A stretch of 64,000 nucleotides of DNA from Lactobacillus sp. CBA3606. Lineage in GTDB: Bacteria; Bacillota; Bacilli; Lactobacillales; Lactobacillaceae. The position numbers and the translations under genes were made by a program. The notes under the pieces are model-generated. The model did not search any database. It saw only the letters and a list, made by a program, of their open reading frames with translations, and was not told where the DNA came from. Location: contig NZ_CP027194.1 in assembly GCF_002970935.1 (NCBI RefSeq), positions 1,984,001 through 2,048,000 on the forward strand, written 5' to 3'. Below are positions 19,295-28,240 of the stretch, piece after piece (within the stretch, counting starts at the first letter, position 1; each line of letters opens with the position of its first letter).

Positions 19295-19361
19295 AGGCCA
19301 TGTTTTTGAACCCGTTCTTTGGTATGATTAAGTGAATTGAAGACTAAGGAGAAATTTTGTT

Positions 19362-20744
19362 ATGACAACCAAAAATGCAATCATCATGGCCGCTGGTAAA
19401 GGGACCCGGATGAAATCCAAGTTAGTCAAAGTGCTTCATCAAGTTTGTGGTAAGGCGATGGTTGACCACGTGTTGACCCAAGTTGAAGCTACTTCGATGA
19501 ATAAGATTGTGACCATTGTGGGTCATGGTGCTAAAGACGTGGAGGCGGCTTTAGGTGACCGGACCTATTATGCGGAACAAACAGCCCAACTAGGAACTGG
19601 CCATGCCGTCCTACAAGCTGAAGATTTATTACGTGACGCTGACGGGATGACCTTAATTGTGAGTGGGGATACGCCGTTATTCCGGGCTGAAACTTTCCAA
19701 GAATTGTTTGAATACCATCAAGCAAAGAAAGCCGCTGGGACCGTATTGACCTCAGAAGCGCCTGACCCACAAGGCTATGGGCGAGTTGTTCGCAATCATT
19801 TAGGTATTGTTGAAAAGATCGTTGAACAAAAAGATGCGACTAAAGCCGAACAAGCGATTCATGAAATCAATACTGGTGTTTACTGTTTTGATAACCGGAA
19901 ATTATTTGCAGCATTACATCAAGTGACCGATGATAACGCACAAGGTGAATATTATTTAACTGATGTGATTCAGATTATGAAGGCCCAAGGCGATATTGTC
20001 GCCGCTTACCGGATGAGTGATTTTGATGAATCCATGGGTGTTAATACGCGCGCAGCATTGGCTCAAGCCACGAAGGTTATGCAAAAACGAATTAATACCG
20101 CTCATATGGCTAATGGGGTGTCAATTATTGATCCCGCAGCGACGTATATTGATGCTGGTGTTAAAATTGGGGCCGATACAGTTGTGGAACCGGGGGTTTT
20201 AATTAAAGGCCAGACGACGATTGGTTCAGATTGCTTTATTGGCGCACATTCAGAAATTCATGATATGACAATTGAAGACCGAGTGACCGTTACGTCGTCA
20301 TTCTTAGAAGATTCCATCATGCATGCGGATAGCAATATTGGCCCTTATAGTCATTTGCGACCACAAGCTGAGATTGGGGAACATGTCCACTTAGGTAACT
20401 TTGTGGAAGTGAAGAAAGCCCAAATTGGCGCGCGGACAAAGGTCGGTCACTTAACTTATGTTGGTGATGCGACTTTAGGCAAGGATATTAACGTGGGTTG
20501 TGGTGTTGTCTTTATCAATTATGATGGGGTCAATAAACATCATACTAACGTTGGTGATGCGGCCTTCATCGGGAGCAATTCCAATGTCATCGCACCAGTT
20601 GAAGTTGCTGATCATTCCTTTATTGCTGCGGGTTCGACGATTACGGATGATGTTAATTTCCACGATATGGCGATTGCACGTGCCCGTCAAACCAATAAAC
20701 CAGACTATTGGAAAAAATTACCACATGAGCCAGAAAATAATTAG
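19362..20744 (+). CDS. glmU: Bifunctional GlmU (UDP-GlcNAc synthesis)
   Basis: 460 residues. The N-terminal pyrophosphorylase domain has [12 protein letters not shown]; the C-terminal half is a left-handed beta-helix acetyltransferase with hexapeptide repeats (for example [15 protein letters not shown]) and the [12 protein letters not shown] motif. It acetylates glucosamine-1-P and then forms UDP-GlcNAc for cell wall synthesis. AAGGAGAAAT precedes ATG 19362. Conserved purR-glmU-prs neighbourhood. Confidence 0.97.
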   Translation: MTTKNAIIMAAGKGTRMKSKLVKVLHQVCGKAMVDHVLTQVEATSMNKIVTIVGHGAKDVEAALGDRTYYAEQTAQLGTGHAVLQAEDLLRDADGMTLIVSGDTPLFRAETFQELFEYHQAKKAAGTVLTSEAPDPQGYGRVVRNHLGIVEKIVEQKDATKAEQAIHEINTGVYCFDNRKLFAALHQVTDDNAQGEYYLTDVIQIMKAQGDIVAAYRMSDFDESMGVNTRAALAQATKVMQKRINTAHMANGVSIIDPAATYIDAGVKIGADTVVEPGVLIKGQTTIGSDCFIGAHSEIHDMTIEDRVTVTSSFLEDSIMHADSNIGPYSHLRPQAEIGEHVHLGNFVEVKKAQIGARTKVGHLTYVGDATLGKDINVGCGVVFINYDGVNKHHTNVGDAAFIGSNSNVIAPVEVADHSFIAAGSTITDDVNFHDMAIARARQTNKPDYWKKLPHEPENN

Positions 20745-20788
20745 ACTATAATTAAAAACAAATCAGCGACATAATACTGATTTGACTG

Positions 20789-20839
20789 AAAAGTTGCTAG
20801 GAAAGACTCGTTTTTGAGTTTTTCCTAGCAACTTTTTTT
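20789..20839 (+). terminator. Long terminator hairpin after glmU
   Basis: AAAAGTTGCTAGGAAA pairs with TTTCCTAGCAACTTTT, with inner GACTC/GAGTT pairing, followed by T residues. Symmetry allows it to serve the converging minus-strand regulator gene too. Confidence 0.9.
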
Positions 20840-20888
20840 GACCGGCAGATTAAGCCCTTAGTCATCGTAACAAAACCAAAGTTATTAT

Positions 20889-21788
20889 TTAATTCAGCTT
20901 GCCTGCTCGGTAGGCTTGGGCTTCAAGCTGGCGTACGTGAATAATTGTCCGTAAATTCGTATCAATAATCGGCTGGTGTAGTCGTTCGACCGCCATGAGT
21001 TTTTTGAGTGTTGCCTGACCAGCAATTGCGTCGCCAAAATAAAGGGCCCAGATGGCTAACCAAAATTGACGACCGAGGCGGCCATCCCAGGTTAAGCGGG
21101 TCGGTTCGAGTGCTTGAAATTTAGGTGCCAAAGCACGAGCATAATCAAATTCGCGCCAGTTAAGGTAAGTTTGTAACACAGCCCCATAGTAGTCAATTAG
21201 AGCAGTCAAAACGTGGAATGGATCCCCCAAGGTTGTTTGATACCGGTGGCAATTTTGTACCATTTTAAGCGTAAAGTCAGCTAGCGCGGCAATGCCGGCG
21301 TCACTTGCGACCAAGGCGGGGAGCAAGTTGGCTAATTTTAATTCTTGCACCGTCCAAGTCTTGGTTTGACGTAAGTGTTGATAGGCCGGTTGGATCGCAG
21401 TAGTGAGAGGCATTTGTCGATGATCAAAGGCAATTAAACGGATACTTGTATAGCTAGCAACCAGGCGTTCATAAGCTTTAGGACTATGTTGATGATCACG
21501 TACCCAATTAGTTAAAAAAGTAAAGTTTTGGTCATAATAAGCCTGAGTGGTGATTAACAAAGCTTGATCGAGTGGTGAAGACTGATAGTGTTGGGCAATA
21601 AACCGGTATTCGTCAACTGAGACGCCTAAATTATCTAGAATGGCGAAGAGTTTCGTCGCTGCAATATCATGCTGTCCATGTTCAAATCGGGTTGCAAAAG
21701 ATCGTGAGACGATGCCTGAATAGATTTCTTTTTGAGAAAAGCCCTTATCTAAACGAATTTGTTTGACGGTTAGACCGAGAGTTATCAT
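20889..21788 (-). CDS. Rgg/MutR-like XRE-family regulator
   Basis: About 299 residues from the ATG complementary to 21786-21788, which has AAGGAGG five bases upstream; the open frame extends further but without SD. Residues 1-57 form an XRE helix-turn-helix (LTVKQIRLDKGFSQKEIYSG). The rest is helical and repeat-like, as in Rgg/MutR/PlcR regulators that bind short peptides. No small peptide gene was found nearby. Divergent from an MFS transporter gene with a palindrome between them, so local control is likely. Ligand unknown. Confidence 0.8.
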   Translation of the reverse strand: MITLGLTVKQIRLDKGFSQKEIYSGIVSRSFATRFEHGQHDIAATKLFAILDNLGVSVDEYRFIAQHYQSSPLDQALLITTQAYYDQNFTFLTNWVRDHQHSPKAYERLVASYTSIRLIAFDHRQMPLTTAIQPAYQHLRQTKTWTVQELKLANLLPALVASDAGIAALADFTLKMVQNCHRYQTTLGDPFHVLTALIDYYGAVLQTYLNWREFDYARALAPKFQALEPTRLTWDGRLGRQFWLAIWALYFGDAIAGQATLKKLMAVERLHQPIIDTNLRTIIHVRQLEAQAYRAGKLN

Positions 21789-21801
21789 TGTAACCTCCTT
21801 A

Positions 21802-21821
21802 AGGTGGCCTATATGCCACCT
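21802..21821. promoter_or_regulatory. 20-bp palindrome between the Rgg-like gene and MFS gene
   Basis: AGGTGGCCTATATGCCACCT: 7-base perfect arms with a nearly symmetric centre. It lies just upstream of the regulator's SD and could be an operator or a 5'-UTR hairpin. A half-copy GCCACGT occurs at 21847-21853. Confidence 0.5.
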
Positions 21822-21888
21822 AATCAATCGTTGTAACATGACTATGCCACGTAAACTAAGGGTTAGTCAATTAGGGAGGTCTTGAACA

Positions 21889-23106
21889 TTGCACATGATA
21901 TTGAGAAATCGCACCGTTCAAACGCTAGTTAGCGCCAACTTTTTTTCAACGTTGGGGGTCAGCTTGTTTAATATTATTTTGTTAACCTATGCCAAGAGTT
22001 TTACGCAGCCCAAACTATTGGTTTCAATCGTGTCCATAGCAACCGTTTTACCGAGTGCTTTTGGTGTTCTGGCCGGTCGAGCGGCGGATCAGACTAAGCG
22101 GAAACCGCGGTTGATGATTCAGACCAAGTTAGTGCAAGCGGGCTTGTATTTAGTGCTAGCACAGATGATTAATCAGCATACCGTTTGGATTTTTTACGTG
22201 GTCGTCGCCATTAACGTGAGTTCTGATACGCTTGGTAATTACGGTAGTAGCTTGTTTACCCTAGTGTTGCAGGCCCGCATCGCAGCTAGCGACCGACAAC
22301 AAGCGTTAGGTCTGAATCAGAGTGTCGGGACATTGGTTCAACCGATTGGGCAAGCGTGCGGGGTCGCTGTATTGGCAGCAACGCATAACTATGCATTGGC
22401 GGGCGACTTGAATGCCATTGCCTTTTTATTGGCGGCGGTCTGCCTGCAACTCGGTCATGCCACAATCAAAATGCCTGTGACTAGCCAATTGCCAGCACCA
22501 CACTCACAGCCGCCGGTATGGCCGGCTTTGCAGCCAGTATTACGTGAAGTGATGCAACTATCGGCAATTAGCGGATTAGGACTTGTGATGGGGTGTAACC
22601 TGTTGGCTAACGGATTAACCGCCACGTTGAATCTATTCTTTATTGATCGCGCTAATCAGTTACCGGTCAGCTATAGTGTTGCCCTGCTATTAGTGGATTT
22701 GGGCTTTGTTGGCGGAACGATAGTTGGTGGTCTGACAAAAAAAACTTGGTTAGATCGACTCAGTATACAGCAACTCATCATCAGCATTGCTGGCTGCTTG
22801 GCCGGCGAGTTTCTCGTGCTACTGATATATCCCCATTTGGGGGCGATTTTGTTAGGCACCTTTAGTTTGGCCTGTTTGACTGGTAAGTTGGATCCTAAGT
22901 TTTTTGCTTTGATGATGGTCAAAGCCGATTCGCAACAATTAGGTGCAATTTTTGGCCTAATTAGCACGGCCGTCATGTTGGCAACACCAATCGGTAGCTT
23001 GGGATTTGTTTTAAGCTATAATATCGGCGGGGCCACACCGACTTTTGCGGTCGGACTGATGCTAGCATTAGGTCTACTGGGGTGGCTTCAGTTGGCAAAA
23101 CGGTGA
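21889..23106 (+). CDS. MFS transporter, probable efflux pump
   Basis: 405 residues with about twelve hydrophobic segments and an intracellular loop GRAADQTKRKPRLMIQTK after helix 2 that matches the MFS motif A position. Overall style is the DHA3-like drug/metabolite efflux group. AGGGAGGT (21873-21880) is eight bases before TTG 21889; ATG 21895 is the alternative. Its divergent Rgg-like neighbour probably controls it. Substrate unknown. Confidence 0.8.
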   Translation: MHMILRNRTVQTLVSANFFSTLGVSLFNIILLTYAKSFTQPKLLVSIVSIATVLPSAFGVLAGRAADQTKRKPRLMIQTKLVQAGLYLVLAQMINQHTVWIFYVVVAINVSSDTLGNYGSSLFTLVLQARIAASDRQQALGLNQSVGTLVQPIGQACGVAVLAATHNYALAGDLNAIAFLLAAVCLQLGHATIKMPVTSQLPAPHSQPPVWPALQPVLREVMQLSAISGLGLVMGCNLLANGLTATLNLFFIDRANQLPVSYSVALLLVDLGFVGGTIVGGLTKKTWLDRLSIQQLIISIAGCLAGEFLVLLIYPHLGAILLGTFSLACLTGKLDPKFFALMMVKADSQQLGAIFGLISTAVMLATPIGSLGFVLSYNIGGATPTFAVGLMLALGLLGWLQLAKR

Positions 23107-23431
23107 CTGGATTTGGTTAACGTTGAACGGGATGATCGAATAACGTCATAAAAATAAAGGTGTTCGGGAAAAAATCACTAACACAGTTCGCTTAAGCTGA
23201 GCCTAAATTTGTGATAACGGTTTCGTTTTGTTTGGTTTAAGTCGGCATGACCGTAAAATCCGAACGAATTTCACCTCACGAAACTTTAATATTAAAGTAA
23301 CAACGGCGTTAAAAACCCGAAATAGCTACTGCTAGCCCAGTCTAATGCAATTTATAACGGTTAAGGGGGCTTGCTTTTCGGCCCCAAAATGCATATTATT
23401 TATATGTAATAAGTTTTGAATGGAGGAAATT
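23107..23431. other. 325-base gap before prs with PurBox-like motifs
   Basis: No gene seen. TTGCTT (23371-23376), 17-base spacer and TATTAT (23394-23399) form a good prs promoter. Upstream lie AAAATCCGAACGAA around 23256-23270 and, inverted, GTTCGGGAAAAAAT around 23162-23176, both resembling PurBox cores. The remaining sequence shows no terminator with a T-tail. Confidence 0.5.
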
Positions 23432-24412
23432 ATGTCAGAACAGTATTTTGATCCAAAGTTGAAGATTTTTGCTTTGAATTCAAATAAACCATTGGCAGAA
23501 AAAATTGCTGAAGCCGTTGGTGTTAAGTTAGGTAAGACATCCGTCGATCGGTTTAGCGATGGCGAAATTCGCATTAACATTGAGGAAAGTATTCGTGGTG
23601 ACCAAGTTTACATCATCCAATCCACCTCAGCACCAGTTAATGATAACCTAATGGAATTATTGATTATGATTGATGCGTTACGGCGGGCTAGTGCTAAGAC
23701 CATCAATGTGGTCATCCCTTACTATGGGTATGCACGTCAAGACCGTAAAGCGCGTTCGCGGGAACCAATCACTGCCAAGCTAGTTGCTAACATGCTGGAA
23801 ACAGCTGGGGCAACTCGGATTTTGGCACTTGATTTACATGCTGCTCAAATTCAAGGATTTTTTGATATCCCATTGGATCATTTAATGGGAGCACCGCTGT
23901 TGGCTGACTATTTCTTAACGCATCACTTAGCTGAAAATGCCGTTGTGGTTTCACCAGATCATGGTGGGGTGACTCGGGCGCGGAAGTTAGCTGAATTCTT
24001 AAAGGCCCCAATTGCCATTATTGACAAGCGGCGGCCACGGGCTAACGTTGCTGAAGTGATGAATATTATCGGTGATGTGAAGGGCAAACGGGCCATCATG
24101 ATTGATGATATGATTGATACTGCTGGGACGATTACCCTAGGGGCGCAAGCCTTGATGGATGCTGGTGCGACGGATGTCTATGCTAGCTGTACGCATCCAG
24201 TCCTTTCAGGCCCAGCAATTGAACGGATTGAAAAGTCACCAATCAAGAAATTAATTGTGACAGATTCGATTGCTTTACCCGCTGAAAAGCAGATTGATAA
24301 GATTGTTCAAGTTTCCGTGGGACAATTGATGGGTCAAGCCATTAAGTTCATTCATGAAAACAAACCAGTTAGTCCATTGTTCAAAAATCGGTTCCATAAC
24401 GAAGAAAACTAG
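23432..24412 (+). CDS. prs: Ribose-phosphate pyrophosphokinase
   Basis: 326 residues from ATG 23432, five bases after GGAGG; the frame extends four codons upstream but the SD overlaps that extension. Contains the [15 protein letters not shown] catalytic flexible-loop region near residue 100 and the PRPP-binding [11 protein letters not shown] near residue 220. It converts ribose-5-P and ATP to PRPP for nucleotides, His and NAD. Confidence 0.97.
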   Translation: MSEQYFDPKLKIFALNSNKPLAEKIAEAVGVKLGKTSVDRFSDGEIRINIEESIRGDQVYIIQSTSAPVNDNLMELLIMIDALRRASAKTINVVIPYYGYARQDRKARSREPITAKLVANMLETAGATRILALDLHAAQIQGFFDIPLDHLMGAPLLADYFLTHHLAENAVVVSPDHGGVTRARKLAEFLKAPIAIIDKRRPRANVAEVMNIIGDVKGKRAIMIDDMIDTAGTITLGAQALMDAGATDVYASCTHPVLSGPAIERIEKSPIKKLIVTDSIALPAEKQIDKIVQVSVGQLMGQAIKFIHENKPVSPLFKNRFHNEEN

Positions 24413-24429
24413 ACTAATTTTTAATGACG

Positions 24430-24462
24430 AAGTGTTTGGGCAATAACCCAAACACTTTTTTT
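24430..24462 (+). terminator. Terminator after prs
   Basis: AAGTGTTTGGG/CCCAAACACTT stem with a CAATAA loop and T-run. Confidence 0.94.
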
Positions 24463-24535
24463 ATTACTAAAACCTACAATTAGGGTTATTTGTGGCTACA
24501 ATGGAAGTATTGAACTAAAAGGGAGGTGGGGTGAC

Positions 24536-25558
24536 ATGAATTGGTTTTACTGGGGTAGTTTGGCTTTGGTCATTGCGGTCACGTTACAATTGACGGATCG
24601 GCGGCGCTGGTTAACGGGGTATTTTGTGAGTGCTGCAATTATCGGACTGGCCTTAGCAGCCTATCGGACAGTTAGCAATCAAGCGAGTCCCCTCTGGCAA
24701 TTTATTATCGTGGGGCTAAAATTAGTGGGTTATTTGGTGTTACCAATCCTCGTATTGGTCGTGGCCCTGAGTTTTATTCGGTATAGTTATCGTTTAATTC
24801 GTAAGGAAGGCTGGCACTTACATTATAGTTTGTTGGCAATTGTCGGTGTTTTATTGGTTACCATGCTTGGATTATTGGCGTTAAATGGGTTGCGCTGGCG
24901 ACAACGCTGGCTCTGGGAATTATTGGGGCTAGCGGTAGTACTAACGGCCTATTTTGCGGCCGGATTTTTGGCGTATCTGGTAGCGGGGGTGACGACGCGG
25001 TTAGGTCGGCGTGGCCCGGTCGATGCAATTATTGTGTTAGGCGCTGGCTTAATGCCAGATGGTCGACCGACACGGACCTTAAGTTACCGATTAAAAGCGG
25101 CGGCTAAATTTTATCGTGGGCAACGCGCGCAACATCATCAACCAATTAAGTTAATTGTTTCAGGGGGTCAAGGGGCGGATGAAATCATGGCTGAAAGTAC
25201 GGCTATGCGCCAATATCTCGTGGCGTTAGGCATACCAGTTGACGTGATTCAAGAAGAGAATCAGTCGACCTCGACGCTTGAAAATTTAAAATTCTCGCAT
25301 ACTTGGTTGGTCAAACGCCAGCCTTTTTATCGAGCGGTCGTGGTGACCAGTGATTATCATGTGCTGCGCGCTAATATTTTAGCACGCCGGTTACGGCTGA
25401 ATATGGTTAGTCGAGGAGCACGGACCCCGTGGTACTATGTGCCCTTCGCGATGTTTCGCGAGTATTTGGCTTTGATTGTGTTATATCACTGGGCTAACAT
25501 TGTTGCGGTCATTGGTTTGACCTTGGTTTATGGGGCCTGGTTAGTAAAGTTAATTTAG
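24536..25558 (+). CDS. YdcF/ElyC-family membrane protein (DUF218)
   Basis: 340 residues. Five or so N-terminal membrane helices (residues 1-155), a DUF218 domain with VDAIIVLGAGLMPDGRPT near residue 160 and the motif IVSGGQGADEIMAEST near residue 222 (with a following QSTST), then a C-terminal helix. DUF218 proteins of this type are linked to envelope carbohydrate metabolism, for example ElyC and SanA; the substrate is unknown. GGGAGGTGGGG precedes ATG 24536. Confidence 0.85.
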   Translation: MNWFYWGSLALVIAVTLQLTDRRRWLTGYFVSAAIIGLALAAYRTVSNQASPLWQFIIVGLKLVGYLVLPILVLVVALSFIRYSYRLIRKEGWHLHYSLLAIVGVLLVTMLGLLALNGLRWRQRWLWELLGLAVVLTAYFAAGFLAYLVAGVTTRLGRRGPVDAIIVLGAGLMPDGRPTRTLSYRLKAAAKFYRGQRAQHHQPIKLIVSGGQGADEIMAESTAMRQYLVALGIPVDVIQEENQSTSTLENLKFSHTWLVKRQPFYRAVVVTSDYHVLRANILARRLRLNMVSRGARTPWYYVPFAMFREYLALIVLYHWANIVAVIGLTLVYGAWLVKLI

Positions 25559-25591
25559 GCTAGTGTGGTGGTTTTGAGAAAACAAGTGGTA

Positions 25592-27144
25592 TTTTTTGAA
25601 TTAGGCGAGGAAACATGTTCTTTTAAGGACGTGATGAATCGCTTTTTGTTTTGTACGTCGCATATATTTAATAGAAATCATTTCAAAATGCGGATTTAGT
25701 ATTGAATAGATGGAAATTTGTCACGACGATTATAGCCACTTAGTTAGTTAATGTATCGCCAAAGTTATCGGTAAAAACTAATCGTCACTGGTGATTACCT
25801 AGTTATGATATCGAAAGCATTAGTACCACTTACCCAACAAGTATTGATGACCAACGAATAAAAGAGGGGCATATAGATGACGCTGCGGGCAATTAAAACA
25901 AGAATATACCCTCAAATTAATCAACAAGAAAAAATCATTAACAACTTTGGTTGCTGTCGTTTCGTCTGGAACCAGTTATTAAGTATGCAGATTGAGCGGC
26001 ATAATAACGGTGGCGTCTACGTCAATGAATTTGGCATGAATGATCTGATTAAGTGTCTTAAACAGGAATACCCTTTCCTCAAGCAAGCGGAATCAACCAG
26101 TCTTTTACATGTTAGTCGTGATTTACATCATGCTTTTCAGAAATTATTTAAGGAACACGTTGGTTTTCCGAAGTTCAAATCACGTAAGTTTCCCAAACAG
26201 AGTTATCAGTCTAATTCAGTCAATCATAATATTAGTCAAATCGATCAACATCAGCTTAAAATCCCAAAATTAGGTCATCTTGCCTTTAAATCTGGCCGAC
26301 AACTCACTGGTAAGATTAAAAACGTCACAATCCGGCTATCCGCCACCGGCAAATACTACGCCATTGTGTTAGTCGATAATGACGTCCAAGAACTGCCGAA
26401 AACTAAGCAATCGGTAGGGATTGATATGGGTGTGGCGGATTTAATGATTACCAGCGAGGGTGTCAAATATCCTACCGTTCGTTTTGACAAGGCCCTATCG
26501 CAGAAGAAACACTATTGGGAAAAACGGCTAGCCCGGCGAAGATTACAAGCCATGAGAGAAATTGCGTGGGATAAACACAATCACGTAGTAGAGCCGCGTG
26601 AATTGAACGACTTCAGTAATTATCGCAAGGCGCGTCTCATGGTTGCCAAATATAACGAAAAAATCGCTAACCGGCGAAATAACTATTTACATCAACTCAC
26701 TAAGAAACTAGTAACGCTGTACGATGTGATTAAAATAGAAGATTTGAAAACCAAAAATCTTCTCAGCAATCATCAACTCGCTCGCGCAATTGCCAATCAA
26801 GCCTGGCGGGAATTACGCACTCAGCTTGACTATAAATGTGCTTGGTATGGTAAGCAACTGGTCACTGTGAACCCTCGGAAAACCAGCCAGATTTGTGCTG
26901 ACTGTGGTTATGATGACGGCAAGCATGGGCTAGCTATCCGGCAATGGACATGTCCTAGTTGTGGCGTTAACCATGATCGGGATATTAACGCCGCCAAGAA
27001 CATATTGAATGCTTAAAGAAAAGACTAGCTAGGCTCGGAACGAGCCGTGATAAATAGCTGTAACCGCTGGGCATAGTGCTAGTCGCTATTGTGTAAGTTA
27101 GCAGTGTTCTCAGAAGCTCGGTCATTTATGGTCGAGTAGTTCAC
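25592..27144 (+). mobile_element. IS200/IS605-family element, TnpB only (copy 1)
   Basis: Boundaries come from comparing the two copies: shared sequence starts at TTTTTTGAATTAGGCGAGG (25592) and ends at GAGTAGTTCAC (27134-27144). Inside is an intact tnpB and no Y1 transposase tnpA. There are no terminal inverted repeats or visible target duplication, as expected for this family. The left flank contains an inverted region of about 280 bases with no gene. The T-run may be target rather than element. Copy 2 lies at 53580-55091 in the same orientation. Confidence 0.82.
25877..27016 (+). CDS. tnpB: TnpB RNA-guided endonuclease (copy 1)
   Basis: 379 residues. N-terminal WED/REC-like region with a helix-turn-helix domain, then a RuvC nuclease: first Asp at D183 (GIDMG), Glu at E288 (IEDLKTKNLL) and a DRD motif at 367-369. 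A zinc ribbon uses C340, C343, C359 and C362. All catalytic positions are present, so the protein appears active. TnpB uses an omega RNA from the element's right end to cut DNA next to a short transposon-associated motif and helps the element persist. 17 residues differ from copy 2, eight of them in residues 122-135. Confidence 0.95.
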   Translation: MTLRAIKTRIYPQINQQEKIINNFGCCRFVWNQLLSMQIERHNNGGVYVNEFGMNDLIKCLKQEYPFLKQAESTSLLHVSRDLHHAFQKLFKEHVGFPKFKSRKFPKQSYQSNSVNHNISQIDQHQLKIPKLGHLAFKSGRQLTGKIKNVTIRLSATGKYYAIVLVDNDVQELPKTKQSVGIDMGVADLMITSEGVKYPTVRFDKALSQKKHYWEKRLARRRLQAMREIAWDKHNHVVEPRELNDFSNYRKARLMVAKYNEKIANRRNNYLHQLTKKLVTLYDVIKIEDLKTKNLLSNHQLARAIANQAWRELRTQLDYKCAWYGKQLVTVNPRKTSQICADCGYDDGKHGLAIRQWTCPSCGVNHDRDINAAKNILNA

Positions 27145-27164
27145 GAGGTTAATGTTATAATGGA
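26990..27164 (+). ncRNA. Predicted omega RNA and guide of TnpB copy 1
   Basis: The 3' end of tnpB and the right end contain a run of hairpins: GGCTCG-GAA-CGAGCC near 27031, and CTCGGTCA/TGGTCGAG just before the end. In IS605-family elements this segment is the omega RNA scaffold, and the ~16-20 bases after the right end are the guide. Here the guide would begin GAGGTTAATGTTATAA at 27145. Its 5' limit is a guess. Confidence 0.6.
27153..27161 (+). promoter_or_regulatory. Extended -10 promoter of the lipoprotein gene
   Basis: TGTTATAAT is a consensus extended -10, nine bases after the IS right end. Any -35 would be inside the IS end (no good hexamer seen). It overlaps the predicted TnpB guide. 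Confidence 0.65.
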
Positions 27165-27189
27165 CGAAGTTAAAAGGGAGGGATTTGCC

Positions 27190-28188
27190 GTGGATCTTAC
27201 ACATCGACCACGTTTGGGGCTGATGGTGATCATCTTATTTGGGCTTTTCACTTTGTCAGGTTGTGCGTCAACTTCGCGGGGCACAACGAATCGTTCAACC
27301 ACTGCTGGAACGACCACGCATAGTAATGCAATGGTTTTGACTAAGGCGAATCAACAAATTTCGCACCAAAGAATTGCGACGGCGTTACAAACGTTGGCGA
27401 CCGCTAAGACGTCAAATGCAACGATTGATAATTTGACGACGGGTTTAAAGTATTATCAAAAAGCGGCGGTAGCTCTTAATGATAATGAATTGAGCTTAGC
27501 CAAGGGCTATTTTGCGACGTTAACTGCTTATCAAGGCACAACTGATGCCACTTTCATTAAAGCGCGTGCTGAACTGGTGCATCAGTATCAGCAAGTTAAG
27601 TTAGCGAACAGCTATTATAATACGGCTCGTGATGAGTTAAGTGTGCATGCACTAGCCCGTTCGAAAACAGCGATTGATAAGTTAGACCAAATTGATCCAG
27701 TTCACCCAGTCATTAAACAATTACAGAAAAAAGCGCTGGCAATGAAGCAAGCCATCATGAACTATGAAGCTTCGCAATCAACGAGTTCGGGGCAAGCAAG
27801 TTCGGCGGTCGCTAGTACAAGTATGACTAGTAGTAGTCATACCGCGACCACGAGTACCACCAGTTCAAGTGTCACTGCTGAGAGCAGTACGAGTAGCAGT
27901 GCGGCTAGTACAAGTAGTGAGACGGCGGCGAGCCAAGCTGACGAATCGACCAGTAGCACGAGTAGTCGTGCGGTCTCTGATCAAGCCATCTTGAGTGAGT
28001 TCAAGGCAGCGGCAACGGTCACTTTTGCCAAGTCTGACCAGTTTAACGTGCTTGCTAGGACGACTCATTATTATCAGATTGAAGTCAGTCATGCCGCTGA
28101 TACTGGTGCGACGAGTACGACCGATATTTATCGGTATTATCCGATGAGTGGGCAGGTTGAACAACAAGCTAACCATGATTCTGAATAA
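27190..28188 (+). CDS. Ser/Thr-rich lipoprotein of unknown function
   Basis: 332 residues from GTG 27190 (AAGGGAGGGA 7 bases upstream); an ATG at 27160 overlaps the -10 and cannot be the start of this transcript. A basic N-terminus and hydrophobic core lead to the lipobox LSGC with Cys25. Residues about 45-195 are helical and Ala/Thr-rich, possibly repeat-like. A low-complexity Ser/Thr linker follows (about 197-265), then a small C-terminal domain of about 65 residues. Probably anchored outside the membrane. No family recognised. Confidence 0.78.
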   Translation: MDLTHRPRLGLMVIILFGLFTLSGCASTSRGTTNRSTTAGTTTHSNAMVLTKANQQISHQRIATALQTLATAKTSNATIDNLTTGLKYYQKAAVALNDNELSLAKGYFATLTAYQGTTDATFIKARAELVHQYQQVKLANSYYNTARDELSVHALARSKTAIDKLDQIDPVHPVIKQLQKKALAMKQAIMNYEASQSTSSGQASSAVASTSMTSSSHTATTSTTSSSVTAESSTSSSAASTSSETAASQADESTSSTSSRAVSDQAILSEFKAAATVTFAKSDQFNVLARTTHYYQIEVSHAADTGATSTTDIYRYYPMSGQVEQQANHDSE

Positions 28189-28197
28189 TGGCAACAC

Positions 28198-28233
28198 AAA
28201 AAAACGAGCCTGATTTTCCAGGCTCGTTTTTTA
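28198..28233. terminator. Bidirectional terminator between lipoprotein and HAD genes
   Basis: AAAAAACGAGCCTG/CAGGCTCGTTTTTT perfect stem with A-run and T-run on either side, between convergent genes. Confidence 0.94.
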
Positions 28234-28240
28234 ATTGCGG

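Noticed and set aside
27145-27170. TnpB copy 1 as a nuclease-dead transcription repressor (TldR type)
   Set aside because: Although the guide overlaps a promoter, all RuvC catalytic residues and the zinc ribbon are present and the element is bounded like a normal IS; overlap is explained by insertion site.
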